64,000 bases of DNA from Bacteroidota bacterium (GTDB lineage Bacteria; Bacteroidota; Bacteroidia; B-17B0; Aurantibacillaceae): assembly GCA_019638705.1 (NCBI GenBank), contig JAHBTI010000010.1, forward strand, positions 41,549-105,548, in the 5' to 3' direction. Each line of letters starts with the position of its first letter. Position 1 is the first letter of the stretch. The notes beneath the pieces were generated by a model. It had not been told where the DNA came from. It was given only the letters and a program-made list of their open reading frames with translations, and did no database searches. A program made the position numbers and the translations under genes. This document shows, in pieces, positions 34,242 to 43,133 of the stretch.

Positions 34242-35177
34242 ATGAAAGTGTTTGGTCGTGTTTTTGTGTTTATGCTGCTTGTTTGTGCTGCAAATAGTTT
34301 GTCAGCGCAAAGTGGAAGTGGCGAAAATGAATTTAGAGACGGTGTGTATGATAAAGAAAATGCCATCAACAAGCGTTACATTCCATACACACATTTGCGT
34401 CAGGGCGATGTAACTTGGGAAAAACGCGTGTGGCGCAGATTGGATATGCGCGAGAAATTAAATCAACCGCTTTATTTTCCTAAAGAATTTGTTGTTGGTA
34501 GAACCTCATTGGTTCAAATGGTTTTAAAAGGAATTAACGAGGGTAAAATTACCGCTTTTGAAAATGACGAGTTTAATACTATTCTTGATAAGGCCTCCGT
34601 TATGGCTAAGATAGTGAAAGCGTTGGATACAAATATTTTTCTGTATTGTCCTCCTGAAATTAAATCTCAATGTGGCATTTGTAAAAGAGCAGACGGTGAT
34701 ATAGATATAGATGAAGAAGGTAATCCTTTTGAGTACGGAACAATTATAGCTTCACCTGTTTGCCCTGACACTACAGGGGAAGCATTCGGAGGGCGATTAA
34801 CTTCTGTCAGCATTAAAGAAGATTGGTTTTTTGATAAACAAAAATCAACTTTAGAGGTTAGAATTTTGGGCATAGGGTTTAATGCTCCTTATGAAGGCAA
34901 GGAAGACCTAGGGGAGTCACCTATGTTTTGGATTTATTTTCCTCAGTGCCGTCCTGTGTTTGCAAGAAATGAGGTGTTTAACACCAAGAATGATGCAGAG
35001 CGCAGAACCTTTGACGATATATTTTGGAAAAGACTGTTTGCCAGCGCTACAACTAAAGAAACCAATGTGTATAACAGAAGCATTGAAATGTACACCAAAG
35101 GCATAGATGCTCTTTTAGAATCAGACCGTATAAAAGGCGATATTTTCAGGTGGGAACACGATTTGTGGCAATTTTAA
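34242..35177 (+). CDS. gldN: GldN/PorN T9SS ring protein
   Basis: The 311-residue protein starts MKVFGRVFVFMLLVCAANSLSAQ, a Sec signal. Family landmarks follow: ENAINKRYIPYTHLRQGDVTWEKRVWRRLDMREKLNQPLYFP and, later, SLTSVSIKEDWFFDKQKSTLEVRILGIG and FDDIFWKRLFAS. GldN pairs with GldK in the periplasmic ring. It is the last gene of the operon and is followed by a strong terminator. Confidence 0.95.
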   Translation: MKVFGRVFVFMLLVCAANSLSAQSGSGENEFRDGVYDKENAINKRYIPYTHLRQGDVTWEKRVWRRLDMREKLNQPLYFPKEFVVGRTSLVQMVLKGINEGKITAFENDEFNTILDKASVMAKIVKALDTNIFLYCPPEIKSQCGICKRADGDIDIDEEGNPFEYGTIIASPVCPDTTGEAFGGRLTSVSIKEDWFFDKQKSTLEVRILGIGFNAPYEGKEDLGESPMFWIYFPQCRPVFARNEVFNTKNDAERRTFDDIFWKRLFASATTKETNVYNRSIEMYTKGIDALLESDRIKGDIFRWEHDLWQF

Positions 35178-35191
35178 AAAGGGATATTATA

Positions 35192-35224
35192 AAAAGCCGT
35201 TCGTAAGAGCGGCTTTTATTTTTT
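35192..35224 (+). terminator. Terminator of the T9SS operon
   Basis: AAAAGCCGTTC (35192-35202) pairs with GAGCGGCTTTT (35207-35217) around a GTAA tetraloop, and more T follow. It overlaps the 3' end of mlaF (stop 35216) and probably serves both convergent units. Confidence 0.9.
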
Positions 35225-35977
35225 GTGCCTATCCAAAAACACGGTTTTCATAAACTCGCTGGCAAACACAAAATCGGTGAGTTCTTTATTGTCGCTTTTC
35301 AACACTTGATTTTTGTCGCCCGTCCACCGGTTTTCGCCTTTGTGCACAAACATAATGTTATCGCCAATTTCAATAACGCTGTTCATGTCGTGTGTTACAA
35401 TAATGGTGGTAATGTTAAATTCGTAAGTAATGTCTTTAATTAAATCGTCAATAACAATGGATGTTTTCGGGTCAAGTCCCGAGTTAGGCTCATCACAAAA
35501 CAAATAGTTGGGATTGTTGGCAATGGCGCGTGCCAACGCCGCACGTTTTTTCATGCCTCCGCTTAATTCGGCAGGATAAAGTTTGTTTTTTCCCTCTAAC
35601 TTTACGCGCTGTAAACAAAACTCAACGCGCTCCATTTTTTTTTCAAAACTCCAGTCGGTAAACATATCCAAGGGAAAACGCACATTTTCTTCCAACGTTT
35701 GAGAATCAAACAAAGCACCGCCCTGAAAGAGCATACCTATTTTTTTTCTGATTTCTTGTTTTCCGTCAGAATTTAGCGCAGGAAAATTTTGTCCATCATA
35801 TAATATTTCGCCACTGTCCACCTCATGCAAACCCACCATCATTTTCAGGATAGTTGTTTTTCCGCAACCGCTTTCGCCAATAATTAAATTGGTTTTGCCC
35901 TGCGTAAATTCAAACGATACGTTTTTTACCACTTGCCGCTCTCCAAACGATTTGTTTATGTTTTTAATTGCTATCAA
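35216..35977 (-). CDS. mlaF: ABC transporter ATP-binding protein, MlaF-like (phospholipid transport)
   Basis: The 253-residue ATPase has Walker A GESGCGKTT, signature LSGGMKKRAALARAI, Walker B YLFCDEPNSGLDP and the switch His in ITTIIVTHDM. GMKKR in the signature motif is characteristic of the Mla/MCE group. I place the start at the TTG at 35977, giving LIAIKNINKSFGERQVV. The TTG overlaps the TGA stop of mlaE (TTGA), a normal coupling pattern, whereas the long upstream frame runs through mlaE and is implausible. The transporter moves phospholipids between the outer and inner membrane. Confidence 0.88.
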   Translation of the reverse strand: MIAIKNINKSFGERQVVKNVSFEFTQGKTNLIIGESGCGKTTILKMMVGLHEVDSGEILYDGQNFPALNSDGKQEIRKKIGMLFQGGALFDSQTLEENVRFPLDMFTDWSFEKKMERVEFCLQRVKLEGKNKLYPAELSGGMKKRAALARAIANNPNYLFCDEPNSGLDPKTSIVIDDLIKDITYEFNITTIIVTHDMNSVIEIGDNIMFVHKGENRWTGDKNQVLKSDNKELTDFVFASEFMKTVFLDRHKK

Positions 35978-36717
35978 TGCCCAATAAATAAGTTGGTGTA
36001 AATTAAACTGAACAATAAAATTAAAATGCTGCTGTAAACTACGGCATTGGTGCTGCTGCGCCCCACTTCCAGCGCACCGCCCGAAGTGTAATAACCATAG
36101 TAAGAAGAAACCGAAGTGATGAGAAAAGCAAAGGTGATACATTTGGCTATGGAAAAACCCACTTTCCACGGCATAAAAAACGCCTGAATACCGAACACAT
36201 ATTCGTAAGCGGTGCAAGCTCCCGACGAAACCCCCATAATAAAGCCGCCTACCAAACCAAGAAACATACTTAGTATAACCAAACAGGGAAAAATAATAAT
36301 TGCTCCTGCAATTTTAGGGAAGATGAGATAACTTGCCGAATTAATACCCATGATTTCCAAAGCATCAATTTGTTCGGATATGCGCATAGCACCAATTTCG
36401 GAAGCGATGTTAGACCCAACTTTTCCTGCCAAAATTAAACATAAAATGGTGGAGCTGAATTCCAAAATCATACTTTCGCGGGTGGTGAAACCTACGGTAT
36501 ATAAAGGTACTAAAGGACTGTCAACCGCATACGCCGCCTGAATGGTGATGATGCCGCCCATAAAAACAGAAATGATTGCAACAATGGGCAACGATGTAAT
36601 ACCAATGCTGTCAATTTCAAAAATTATTTGCCTAAGATATACCCGATAATTTTGCGGACGCTTAAACACCCGAAACATGAGCATAAAATATCTGCCTATG
36701 TGAAAAAACAGTTTCAA
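35974..36717 (-). CDS. mlaE: MlaE-like ABC transporter permease (phospholipid transport)
   Basis: The 247-residue membrane protein has about five helices and the MlaE pattern SIGITSLPIVAIISVFMGGIITIQAAYAV, then MILEFSSTILCLILAGKVGSNIASEIGAMRISEQIDALEIMGIN with the conserved E-x2-AMRxSEQIDALEVM block. It is coupled to mlaF. MlaD-like MCE protein is not in the window. The start at 36717 is followed by a normal N-terminus (MKLFFHIGRYFMLMFRVFKRPQNY). Confidence 0.93.
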   Translation of the reverse strand: MKLFFHIGRYFMLMFRVFKRPQNYRVYLRQIIFEIDSIGITSLPIVAIISVFMGGIITIQAAYAVDSPLVPLYTVGFTTRESMILEFSSTILCLILAGKVGSNIASEIGAMRISEQIDALEIMGINSASYLIFPKIAGAIIIFPCLVILSMFLGLVGGFIMGVSSGACTAYEYVFGIQAFFMPWKVGFSIAKCITFAFLITSVSSYYGYYTSGGALEVGRSSTNAVVYSSILILLFSLIYTNLFIGH

Positions 36718-36819
36718 AGAGATAAAAATTTGAGATTTGAAAAAGAAGAGAGAATTAAGGAAGAGTAATTCATAATAACGAAGCTAAAAGTAGTAAAATA
36801 TTCGTGTATTTTTGCAGCT

Positions 36820-36948
36820 ATGATGAAACGTTGTTTTTTGATTTTTTCGGTATTTGCACTTTTGCTTGGCGGTATGGAAAGTTGTTTTCTTAAAAAAAAC
36901 CGTTGCGATACTTGCCCTTCTTTTAACAATAACAAAAAACGCAGGTAA
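36820..36948 (+). CDS. Small conserved-looking lipoprotein (42 residues)
   Basis: This short frame encodes MMKRCFLIFSVFALLLGG, then MESC and a basic, cysteine-containing tail with CDTCPSFNNNKKRR. The N-terminus is a lipoprotein signal with cysteine at residue 22. Tiny lipoproteins ending in a CPxF/W-NNKKR-like tail are common in Bacteroidota, but their function is unknown. A -7 element TATTTTTG (36807-36814) lies just before it, with no clear -33 box. It is below 60 codons and runs convergent with obgE. The tail of the minus-strand frame here is rejected. Confidence 0.55.
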   Translation: MMKRCFLIFSVFALLLGGMESCFLKKNRCDTCPSFNNNKKRR

Positions 36949-36954
36949 ATAACA

Positions 36955-37962
36955 TCATTCATTCAACTGTTGCCACAGCATATCTTTTAATTGCTGAATA
37001 TTTTTTTGTGTGGCTGATGAAAAGAAAATATACGGTACTTTGTTTTTTCCTTTCAGGCGTTTGTTCAAGTCTTTGCGCATTTCGGATTCCAGTTCCTCAT
37101 CTAACAAATCGGCTTTGCTTATTCCCAAAATCCTTTTTTTATCCAACAAATCGGGATTAAATTTTTTCAGTTCGTTCAGCAAAATTTTATATTCCTCTAC
37201 AATGTCAGGGCTATCGCAACTTACCAAAAAGAGCAGGGTAGAGTTGCGCTCAATGTGTTTCAAAAACCGTAAACCCAAACCTTTGCCTTCGTGTGCGCCT
37301 TCAATAATGCCCGGAATATCTGCCATGACAAAACTTTTATAATCATGGTATTTTACAATGCCCAAATTGGGTACAAGCGTAGTAAAAGGATAATTGGCAA
37401 TTTCGGGTTTTGCCGCGCTCACCACCGAAAGCAAAGTTGATTTTCCTGCATTGGGGAAACCAACCAAACCAACATCAGCCAGCACTTTCAACTCCAAAAT
37501 TTTCCATTCCATTTTTCCTGCTTCGCCGGGTTGCGCAAAGCGCGGACTTTGCAGCGTACTGCTTTTAAAATTAGCATTTCCCAAACCGCCGCGCCCGCCT
37601 GCCACTAAAATAACTTCTTGTCCGTCTTCGGTAATTTCACATTCCTGTTCGCCTGTTTCTGCATCGCGGGCTATTGTGCCGAGCGGCACTTCCAAAATTT
37701 CGTCTTTGCCTTGCTTGCCTGAACTGTTGGCACTTGAGCCGCTTTCGCCGTCTGCGGCAATAATGTGTTTGCGGTATTTGAGGTGAATGAGTGTCCACAA
37801 TTGTTTGTTGCCGCGCAAAACAACGTTTCCGCCGCGCCCGCCGTTTCCGCCGTCGGGTCCACCGAGGGCGGTAAATTTATCGCGGTGAAAGTGCATAGAA
37901 CCTGCGCCGCCTTTTCCGGTGCGGCAACAGATTTTAACGTAATCAACAAAGTTTGTGTCCAA
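36955..37962 (-). CDS. obgE: GTPase ObgE/CgtA
   Basis: Obg is a 50S-assembly and stress GTPase. The glycine-rich Obg fold is at the N-terminus ([30 protein letters not shown]), followed by the G domain: [12 protein letters not shown] (G1), [22 protein letters not shown] (G3 and switch), GISKADLL (G4). The 335-residue protein ends shortly after the G domain and lacks the variable OCT domain, as is common in this phylum. It forms a minus-strand cluster with adk and hpt. Confidence 0.97.
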   Translation of the reverse strand: MDTNFVDYVKICCRTGKGGAGSMHFHRDKFTALGGPDGGNGGRGGNVVLRGNKQLWTLIHLKYRKHIIAADGESGSSANSSGKQGKDEILEVPLGTIARDAETGEQECEITEDGQEVILVAGGRGGLGNANFKSSTLQSPRFAQPGEAGKMEWKILELKVLADVGLVGFPNAGKSTLLSVVSAAKPEIANYPFTTLVPNLGIVKYHDYKSFVMADIPGIIEGAHEGKGLGLRFLKHIERNSTLLFLVSCDSPDIVEEYKILLNELKKFNPDLLDKKRILGISKADLLDEELESEMRKDLNKRLKGKNKVPYIFFSSATQKNIQQLKDMLWQQLNE

Positions 37963-38047
37963 TTTTTTTGAAGGTAGATTTATGATTTTAAGATTTAAGA
38001 TTTGCTAAGTTTATTCAAATCTTAAATCTCACTTCTTAGTTCTTAAA

Positions 38048-39058
38048 TTATCTTTTCTTTTTTTTCGCAGCTTTTTTAGGAGTAACTTTTTTCTTTATTG
38101 CTTTCTTCACTACTTTCTTCACCATTTTTTTAGCCGATTTTTTTACAACTTTTTTAGGTGAAGATTTTTTCTTTACAACTTTCTTAACGGGTTTCTTTGC
38201 TGATTTTTTTACAATCTTTTTGCTTGCTTTCTTAACCACTTTTTTCTTCGCAACACTTTTAACTTTAGACTTTAAACTTTTAACTTTTTTCGCGGCTTTT
38301 TTCTTTTGCTGTCTTCTTAACACACGCGCTTCTTCTTCCTCTTCGGCTTCCACGCGCTTAATGGCATCAATTTCCAAAAGCAGTTCGGGCGCAATGTCGT
38401 CGGCTACATCAAAATCTTTTATGGTCATGTCCAAATGTTCAATATCGCTTTCTAATTGCGTTAAATCGTTTTCGGCTTTAATAAAGGTAATGCGGTCAAT
38501 CAGGGATTTAAAAATTTCGTCAATGCTGCCAATACCTTTAATGCTGTGAAATTTGCCCTGCTCGCTGTAATAATTTTTCAGAGGCAGGGTTTTGTTGTTG
38601 TATTCTTTAATTCGGTTACGAATAATGTCTTCGTTTTGGTCGTCGGCGCGCCCGCTGTCTTTCCCGCGCAGCAAAAGGCGTTTCACGAGTTCTTCGTTAT
38701 CCACTTCTAAAGCCAGCATGCCGCTTATTCCCGTTCCTTTTTTTTGCAGCAAATCGTCTAAAGCCACAGCTTGTGCGGCGGTGCGCGGAAAGCCGTCAAA
38801 AATAAACCCTTTGGTATATGGATTTTCGTCCAATTTACTTTCAATCATGCCAATGACGATGTTGTCGCCAACGAGTTCGCCTCTGTCCATAACGGCTTTG
38901 GCTTGTTTGCCAAGCTCTGTTCCGCGGGCAATTTCGGAGCGTAAAATATCGCCTGTGCTTAAATGCACAAGGTTGTACTTGTTAATCAAATTTTCGGATT
39001 GCGTTCCCTTGCCTGCACCCGGAGGTCCGAATAAAACGATGTTGAGCATTTTTTCCAT
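38048..39058 (-). CDS. adk: Adenylate kinase with histone H1-like lysine-rich C-terminal extension
   Basis: Adk interconverts ATP, ADP and AMP. Residues 1-190 are a normal short-lid kinase: Walker A GPPGAGKGTQ (11-20), STGDILR, FDGFPRTAAQA (87-98), RADDQNEDIIRNRI. Residues 190-240 are acidic (DIEHLDMTIKDFDVADD, EAEEEEEA). From about 250 to 336 there is a lysine/valine/alanine tail of the histone H1/Hc1 type (KKxxKKSAKKxVKKVVKK). I start at 39058 (MEKMLNIVLFG); a further Met is at 39049. The tail nearly doubles the acidic-basic contrast and would bind nucleic acid or polyanions. It is part of an hpt-adk-obgE cluster. Confidence 0.93.
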   Translation of the reverse strand: MEKMLNIVLFGPPGAGKGTQSENLINKYNLVHLSTGDILRSEIARGTELGKQAKAVMDRGELVGDNIVIGMIESKLDENPYTKGFIFDGFPRTAAQAVALDDLLQKKGTGISGMLALEVDNEELVKRLLLRGKDSGRADDQNEDIIRNRIKEYNNKTLPLKNYYSEQGKFHSIKGIGSIDEIFKSLIDRITFIKAENDLTQLESDIEHLDMTIKDFDVADDIAPELLLEIDAIKRVEAEEEEEARVLRRQQKKKAAKKVKSLKSKVKSVAKKKVVKKASKKIVKKSAKKPVKKVVKKKSSPKKVVKKSAKKMVKKVVKKAIKKKVTPKKAAKKKKR

Positions 39059-39083
39059 TTTGTGGTTTTTTTTATTTTTAATG

Positions 39084-39620
39084 TTAAGCTGATATGTAAA
39101 TTTCTTTGAGATTTCTGCCAAGTCCGTTGTAGTCCAAGCCATAGCCAACAACAAATTCGTTCTTTATTTTGATGCCAATGTAATCAATTTTACATTCTTT
39201 TTTATAAGTGTCGGGTTTCATCAAGGCGGTGGCAATTTTTATTTGCTTTGCGTTTTTGTGCTTTAAAATGTCTGTTAATTTTTGAATGGTAGTGCCTGTG
39301 TCCACAATATCTTCTACAATTACAACGGTGCGGTTTGTTACATCTTCCGTCAATCCAATTAATTCTGTAATACTGCCACTGCTTGATGTGCCGTGATAAC
39401 TCGCCACTTTAATAAATGAAATTTCGCAGGGAATTGTAATTTCTTTCAGTAAATCGGAAGCAAACATGAAAGCACCGTTTAGTACCACCAAAAACAAAGG
39501 CAAATCGTTTTTTAAACTTTTGTTTATTTCGGCAGCCGTGTTTTTTACGGCAGCAGAAATTTCATGTCCTGAAATAAAAAGTTTGAACTGTTTGTCTTTT
39601 ATGGTGATTGTTTGGCTCAT
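39084..39620 (-). CDS. hpt: Hypoxanthine phosphoribosyltransferase
   Basis: The enzyme salvages hypoxanthine (and guanine) with PRPP. The 178-residue protein has the PRPP motif VVIVEDIVDTGTTIQKL, the SFIKVASYHGTSSSG loop and the C-terminal FVVGYGLDYNGLGRNLKEIY. The start at 39620 gives MSQTITIKDKQFKLFISG; the longer frame crosses the trxA terminator and is rejected. It lies 25 bases upstream of adk, so the two nucleotide enzymes are probably co-transcribed. Confidence 0.95.
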   Translation of the reverse strand: MSQTITIKDKQFKLFISGHEISAAVKNTAAEINKSLKNDLPLFLVVLNGAFMFASDLLKEITIPCEISFIKVASYHGTSSSGSITELIGLTEDVTNRTVVIVEDIVDTGTTIQKLTDILKHKNAKQIKIATALMKPDTYKKECKIDYIGIKIKNEFVVGYGLDYNGLGRNLKEIYISA

Positions 39621-39643
39621 AAAAAATGAGAAACAAATATAAA

Positions 39644-39682
39644 ACAAAAAAACCCGCCAAGTTTTACCTCGCGGGATTTTTT
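39644..39682 (-). terminator. Intrinsic terminator after trxA
   Basis: On the minus strand CCCGC (39675-39671) pairs with GCGGG (39657-39653), followed by seven T. It separates trxA from hpt. Confidence 0.75.
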
Positions 39683-39705
39683 ATTTTTCTTCTCGTACAA
39701 GAACA

Positions 39706-40023
39706 TTAAATCTGCGCGTCTAACTTCGCCGCCAAAGCAGATTTTGGCACAACGCCCACTTGTTTGTCCACTACTTGCCCGTTTTTGAAATAGAGTAAAG
39801 TGGGAATGTTGCGAATGCCGTAGTTCGCGCTGATGTTGGAGTTCAAGTCCACGTTTACTTTTCCTACAAGGGCTTTGCCTTCGTATTCTTTTGCCAATTC
39901 TTCTACAACGGGACCAACCATGCGACAAGGACCGCACCATTCTGCCCAAAAGTCCACCAACACGGGTTTGTCGCTTTTTAATACTAACTCTTCAAAGTTT
40001 GAGTCTGTGATTTCTACTGCCAT
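39706..40023 (-). CDS. trxA: Thioredoxin
   Basis: The 105-residue protein is a full thioredoxin: [23 protein letters not shown] with the CGPC redox pair, [28 protein letters not shown] with the cis-Pro (IPT) and a final helix. It reduces cytoplasmic disulfides and can feed the peroxiredoxin Bcp encoded at 51765. It has its own terminator and begins directly at ATG 40023. Confidence 0.98.
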   Translation of the reverse strand: MAVEITDSNFEELVLKSDKPVLVDFWAEWCGPCRMVGPVVEELAKEYEGKALVGKVNVDLNSNISANYGIRNIPTLLYFKNGQVVDKQVGVVPKSALAAKLDAQI

Positions 40024-40133
40024 ATTATTTTAATTTTAAATTGTTATTTGACTGATTTCAATTTTTGTTCCAAGCCAAAAATAAAGTCTTTATGTCAGAT
40101 TTTTATTCCCGTTTCAGACAATTTGTTCCACTA

Positions 40134-42710
40134 TTAACTAACAATAACGTTGTTCCTTCGGTTTAAGAATATTCCAATTCCCACTGTAAGCAGCAACAAA
40201 ACCGAGCCAATTAAAGCAATCGTATTGCCTGTGTGATAGGTTTTCGGTTCAAACTTAAATTCAATTTTGTGTTTGCCGGCTGGAATGTTTAAACCGCGCA
40301 ACACATAGTTTACTTGCGCGTGAGGTTTTAACTCGCCGTCAATGTACGCGTTCCAACCGTGAGCGTAATAAATTTCAGAAAATACCGCAAATTCTTCTGC
40401 TGAAGTTTCGCTTTCATACACCAAATTGTTCGGCTCGTAAGAAAGTAATTTGATTGAGCCTTCGCCTTTGTAATTTTCTTTAATGGTTTGTTCTTTAAAT
40501 TTTTCATTAACGATTGCCTGCGTTTTTGTGTCAATGCGTTTCAAACTCACAATTTCGCTGTCGGGTGAGTTTACAAATTTCAAATCTTTTACAAACCACA
40601 CATGTCCGTTAGCCACCGTATTTTTCAGAGGAACTGCCATATTTCCGTCTTCGCCCATAGGCAAAATAAAATAGCGTGTGTTGAGCATATTCAGCACGTT
40701 TAAATTGGAAAATAAATTGGCGAGTGCGCTGTCGTTGTTTGATGTTTTAGATAAACCTCTGTACAGCATATTTATTTCGGAGCGTAAACAAAACTGAATC
40801 AAATCATCGTATCTTCTCAATTTTGCGCCGTGATAGCCCCCAACGGATTTATGATAATACGAAGTAGAAGCATCGTTAAATGAACTCACGGTTAAATTCA
40901 ACACACGGTAATTTGGGTCGGTATCTTGCAAAATTTCCTCATCAGCCGCCGTTTTGCCTGCAATGTACTGTTGGTTTTCTGCTTTGCTGATAAAGGATTT
41001 ATTATTTAGGTAACGTTGGTCAATGGTGTAAAGGTCAATCACAATAAAAATGCCGAGCGAAGCAAACAACACTTCTTTTTTGATTTTGTTGGTGAAGTAA
41101 AGCCACAGAGCAAAAAATCCCAATACAATAAAAATGAGCGAGCGTGCCGCATCAGATTTAAAAATGGCAATGCGTGCCACTTCAATTTGCGGCATCAGTT
41201 GCAAAACATAGTTTTTTATTTGTTCTTCGGGATAACCCGAATCTTTGTAACGCGCAATCATTTCGTGTTCTTCGCCCTGAGATTGAAAGGTATTAAACAC
41301 TTCGGGCGCGAGGTAACACAACAAACAAAACCCGCCCACAACAGAAGTGATGATGACAATCAGTTTTTTTAAGGGAACGCTTTTTTTAATCAAGCGCACA
41401 TGAATTTTTTCTTCCCACGATTTAAAGTTCAGCAATTCGCTTACACCCAAAATTGCCAATAAAGGCAAGGTAATTTCAGGAATAATCATAATCATGCTCA
41501 CGGCGCGGAATTTGTTGTAACCCGGCACATAATCCATAAAAAAAGAAGTCAGGCTCATAAAATTATGCCCCCAACCCAAAGCAACGGCAAGCAAGGTAAC
41601 CGCCAACAACGCCCATTTAATCGGGTTTTTAATTACAAACAAGCCGATTAACGCCAGTAAAATAATAATTGCACCCATGTAAACAGGACCTGAAGTACCG
41701 GGCTGGTCGCCAAAATACGCATCGCTGTTGCTCACCATTTCGCGAAATTCAGGATTTACTTTTTTTAGTGCATCGGGTTTTATACTCCCGATTGCCGCGT
41801 TTCCGCCTCCTTTGTAATTTGGAATTAAAAACGAAAATGTTTCGCCGATGCCGTAACTCCAACTTGTTGCGTAATCTTTGTCCAAACCGCCCGACACTAC
41901 GTTTTTGTTGCTTGTCATGTCTGCATTAATTGTCAGTTCGGCTTTTCCGCGATTGCTTAATTTTCCGTATTCGTTGGTGGTTAATAAATTTCCTGCGTTT
42001 GGAAGAACACCGATGAAACAGGCGAGCAGAAAAAACAAAAATGCTTTTGTAAACGTTTTTAATGCTTTTTCTTTCAGCGCAATGATGAAATACCCGACAA
42101 TTAAAAAACCAACGATAAAATAGCCGTAGTATGCAATTTGAACGTGATTGGCGTTTAATTCCATTGCCGTAAACAGGGCAGTTACCGCCAAGCCAAGCCA
42201 ATACCGTTGTCGGAATAACAAAATAATTCCGCCGAGTAAAGCAGGCAAATAGCCCAAGGCATTGGCTTTTGAGTTGTGTCCCGCAGGAATGATGATGAGA
42301 AAATACGAACTCAAACCGTAAGCCAAGCCGCCCACGAGCGCGAGCCAAGGATTAACTTCCAAGCACAAGAGCAAAATAAAAAATCCCAAACAGTACAAAA
42401 ACAAATAACCGCCGGGGTGAGGCAAAAAGAGTTTGAACAATTTATCCAACGCGCCCAACCAGTTTCCCGAATACAAGGTGGAAACCTGATACGCCGGCAT
42501 TCCGCCAAACATGGAGTTTGTCCAAAGCGGCTCGGCGTGGTGTTTGGCGCGGTAATCAAATATTTCTTTGCTCATGCCTTTGTGCATGGCAATATCGTGT
42601 TGGCGCAATTCTTTGCCGCTTAACAAAGGTTTAAAATAAATTAAAGTGAGAATGGCAAACACCGCAATGGCAACAGCGTGCGGAATAAGTTTTTTGTAAT
42701 TGAAATTCAT
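40134..42710 (-). CDS. YfhO-family integral membrane protein
   Basis: The 858-residue protein has about 12-14 membrane helices in its first 560 residues, starting MNFNYKKLIPHAVAIAVFAILTLIYFKPLLSGKELRQHDI. The early conserved region (GMSKEIFDYRAKHHAEPLWTNSMFGGMPAYQVSTLYSG) is typical of YfhO in Bacteroidota. A periplasmic C-terminal domain follows, with FSEIYYAHGWNAYIDGELKPHAQVNYVLRGLNIPAGKHKIEFKFEP, and a final helix. The family belongs to the GT-C glycosyltransferase group and may decorate envelope polymers (in Gram-positive bacteria, lipoteichoic acid). Its acceptor here is unknown. Confidence 0.88.
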   Translation of the reverse strand: MNFNYKKLIPHAVAIAVFAILTLIYFKPLLSGKELRQHDIAMHKGMSKEIFDYRAKHHAEPLWTNSMFGGMPAYQVSTLYSGNWLGALDKLFKLFLPHPGGYLFLYCLGFFILLLCLEVNPWLALVGGLAYGLSSYFLIIIPAGHNSKANALGYLPALLGGIILLFRQRYWLGLAVTALFTAMELNANHVQIAYYGYFIVGFLIVGYFIIALKEKALKTFTKAFLFFLLACFIGVLPNAGNLLTTNEYGKLSNRGKAELTINADMTSNKNVVSGGLDKDYATSWSYGIGETFSFLIPNYKGGGNAAIGSIKPDALKKVNPEFREMVSNSDAYFGDQPGTSGPVYMGAIIILLALIGLFVIKNPIKWALLAVTLLAVALGWGHNFMSLTSFFMDYVPGYNKFRAVSMIMIIPEITLPLLAILGVSELLNFKSWEEKIHVRLIKKSVPLKKLIVIITSVVGGFCLLCYLAPEVFNTFQSQGEEHEMIARYKDSGYPEEQIKNYVLQLMPQIEVARIAIFKSDAARSLIFIVLGFFALWLYFTNKIKKEVLFASLGIFIVIDLYTIDQRYLNNKSFISKAENQQYIAGKTAADEEILQDTDPNYRVLNLTVSSFNDASTSYYHKSVGGYHGAKLRRYDDLIQFCLRSEINMLYRGLSKTSNNDSALANLFSNLNVLNMLNTRYFILPMGEDGNMAVPLKNTVANGHVWFVKDLKFVNSPDSEIVSLKRIDTKTQAIVNEKFKEQTIKENYKGEGSIKLLSYEPNNLVYESETSAEEFAVFSEIYYAHGWNAYIDGELKPHAQVNYVLRGLNIPAGKHKIEFKFEPKTYHTGNTIALIGSVLLLLTVGIGIFLNRRNNVIVS

Positions 42711-42813
42711 AACGACAATTTAATGAGATGACAAATATATTAATTGATTGCAGCTTGCTTAAACTTTGTTTGTTTTTTTGCCTATTTTTGAAAGGCATTA
42801 AAAACTAAACAAT

Positions 42814-43116
42814 ATGAAAAAAATAATTTTCGCTTTACTGATTGTTGCCGCAACCTTTTCTGCCTGCAACAAAAAAAGAAACAAAACTATAACAGTTGTA
42901 AGAGATTGCACAGGAACGTATTTGAATTGGGACGGAAAAGATTATAAGGTTTGTAATTTTGAATTCCTTAAAGGAGTATCAGTAGGGGCAGAGGTAAAGG
43001 GAACGTTTACGAAAATAAAAGAATGTTCTCGCTATGATACGATTCCTGTTTGTTATATGGCGCACCCATTTGAGAGTTGGATAGAAGTGGAAAAGATAAA
43101 GTCAAGTTCCCGTTAG
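42814..43116 (+). CDS. Small lipoprotein of unknown function
   Basis: The 100-residue protein starts MKKIIFALLIVAATFSAC, a lipoprotein signal with Cys18. The mature domain has four more cysteines (DCTGTYL, KVCNFEF, KECSRYD, PVCYMAH) that could form two disulfides in the periplasm. It lies between divergent yfhO and convergent panC. TATTTTTG at 42783-42790 is a possible -7 element. No family is recognised. Confidence 0.7.
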   Translation: MKKIIFALLIVAATFSACNKKRNKTITVVRDCTGTYLNWDGKDYKVCNFEFLKGVSVGAEVKGTFTKIKECSRYDTIPVCYMAHPFESWIEVEKIKSSSR

Positions 43117-43133
43117 AAAAATAATAGGGTTTG

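Noticed and set aside
35978..36217. 80-residue N-terminal extension of mlaF
   Set aside because: It overlaps mlaE in another frame and has no domain; the TTG at 35977 gives a standard ABC ATPase.
36714..36962. 82-codon minus-strand frame between mlaE and obgE
   Set aside because: It is the antisense of the small lipoprotein gene, has no signal or domain, and has poor codon structure.
38220..38549. 109-codon plus-strand frame opposite the adk tail
   Set aside because: Antisense shadow of lysine repeats, with no start signal.
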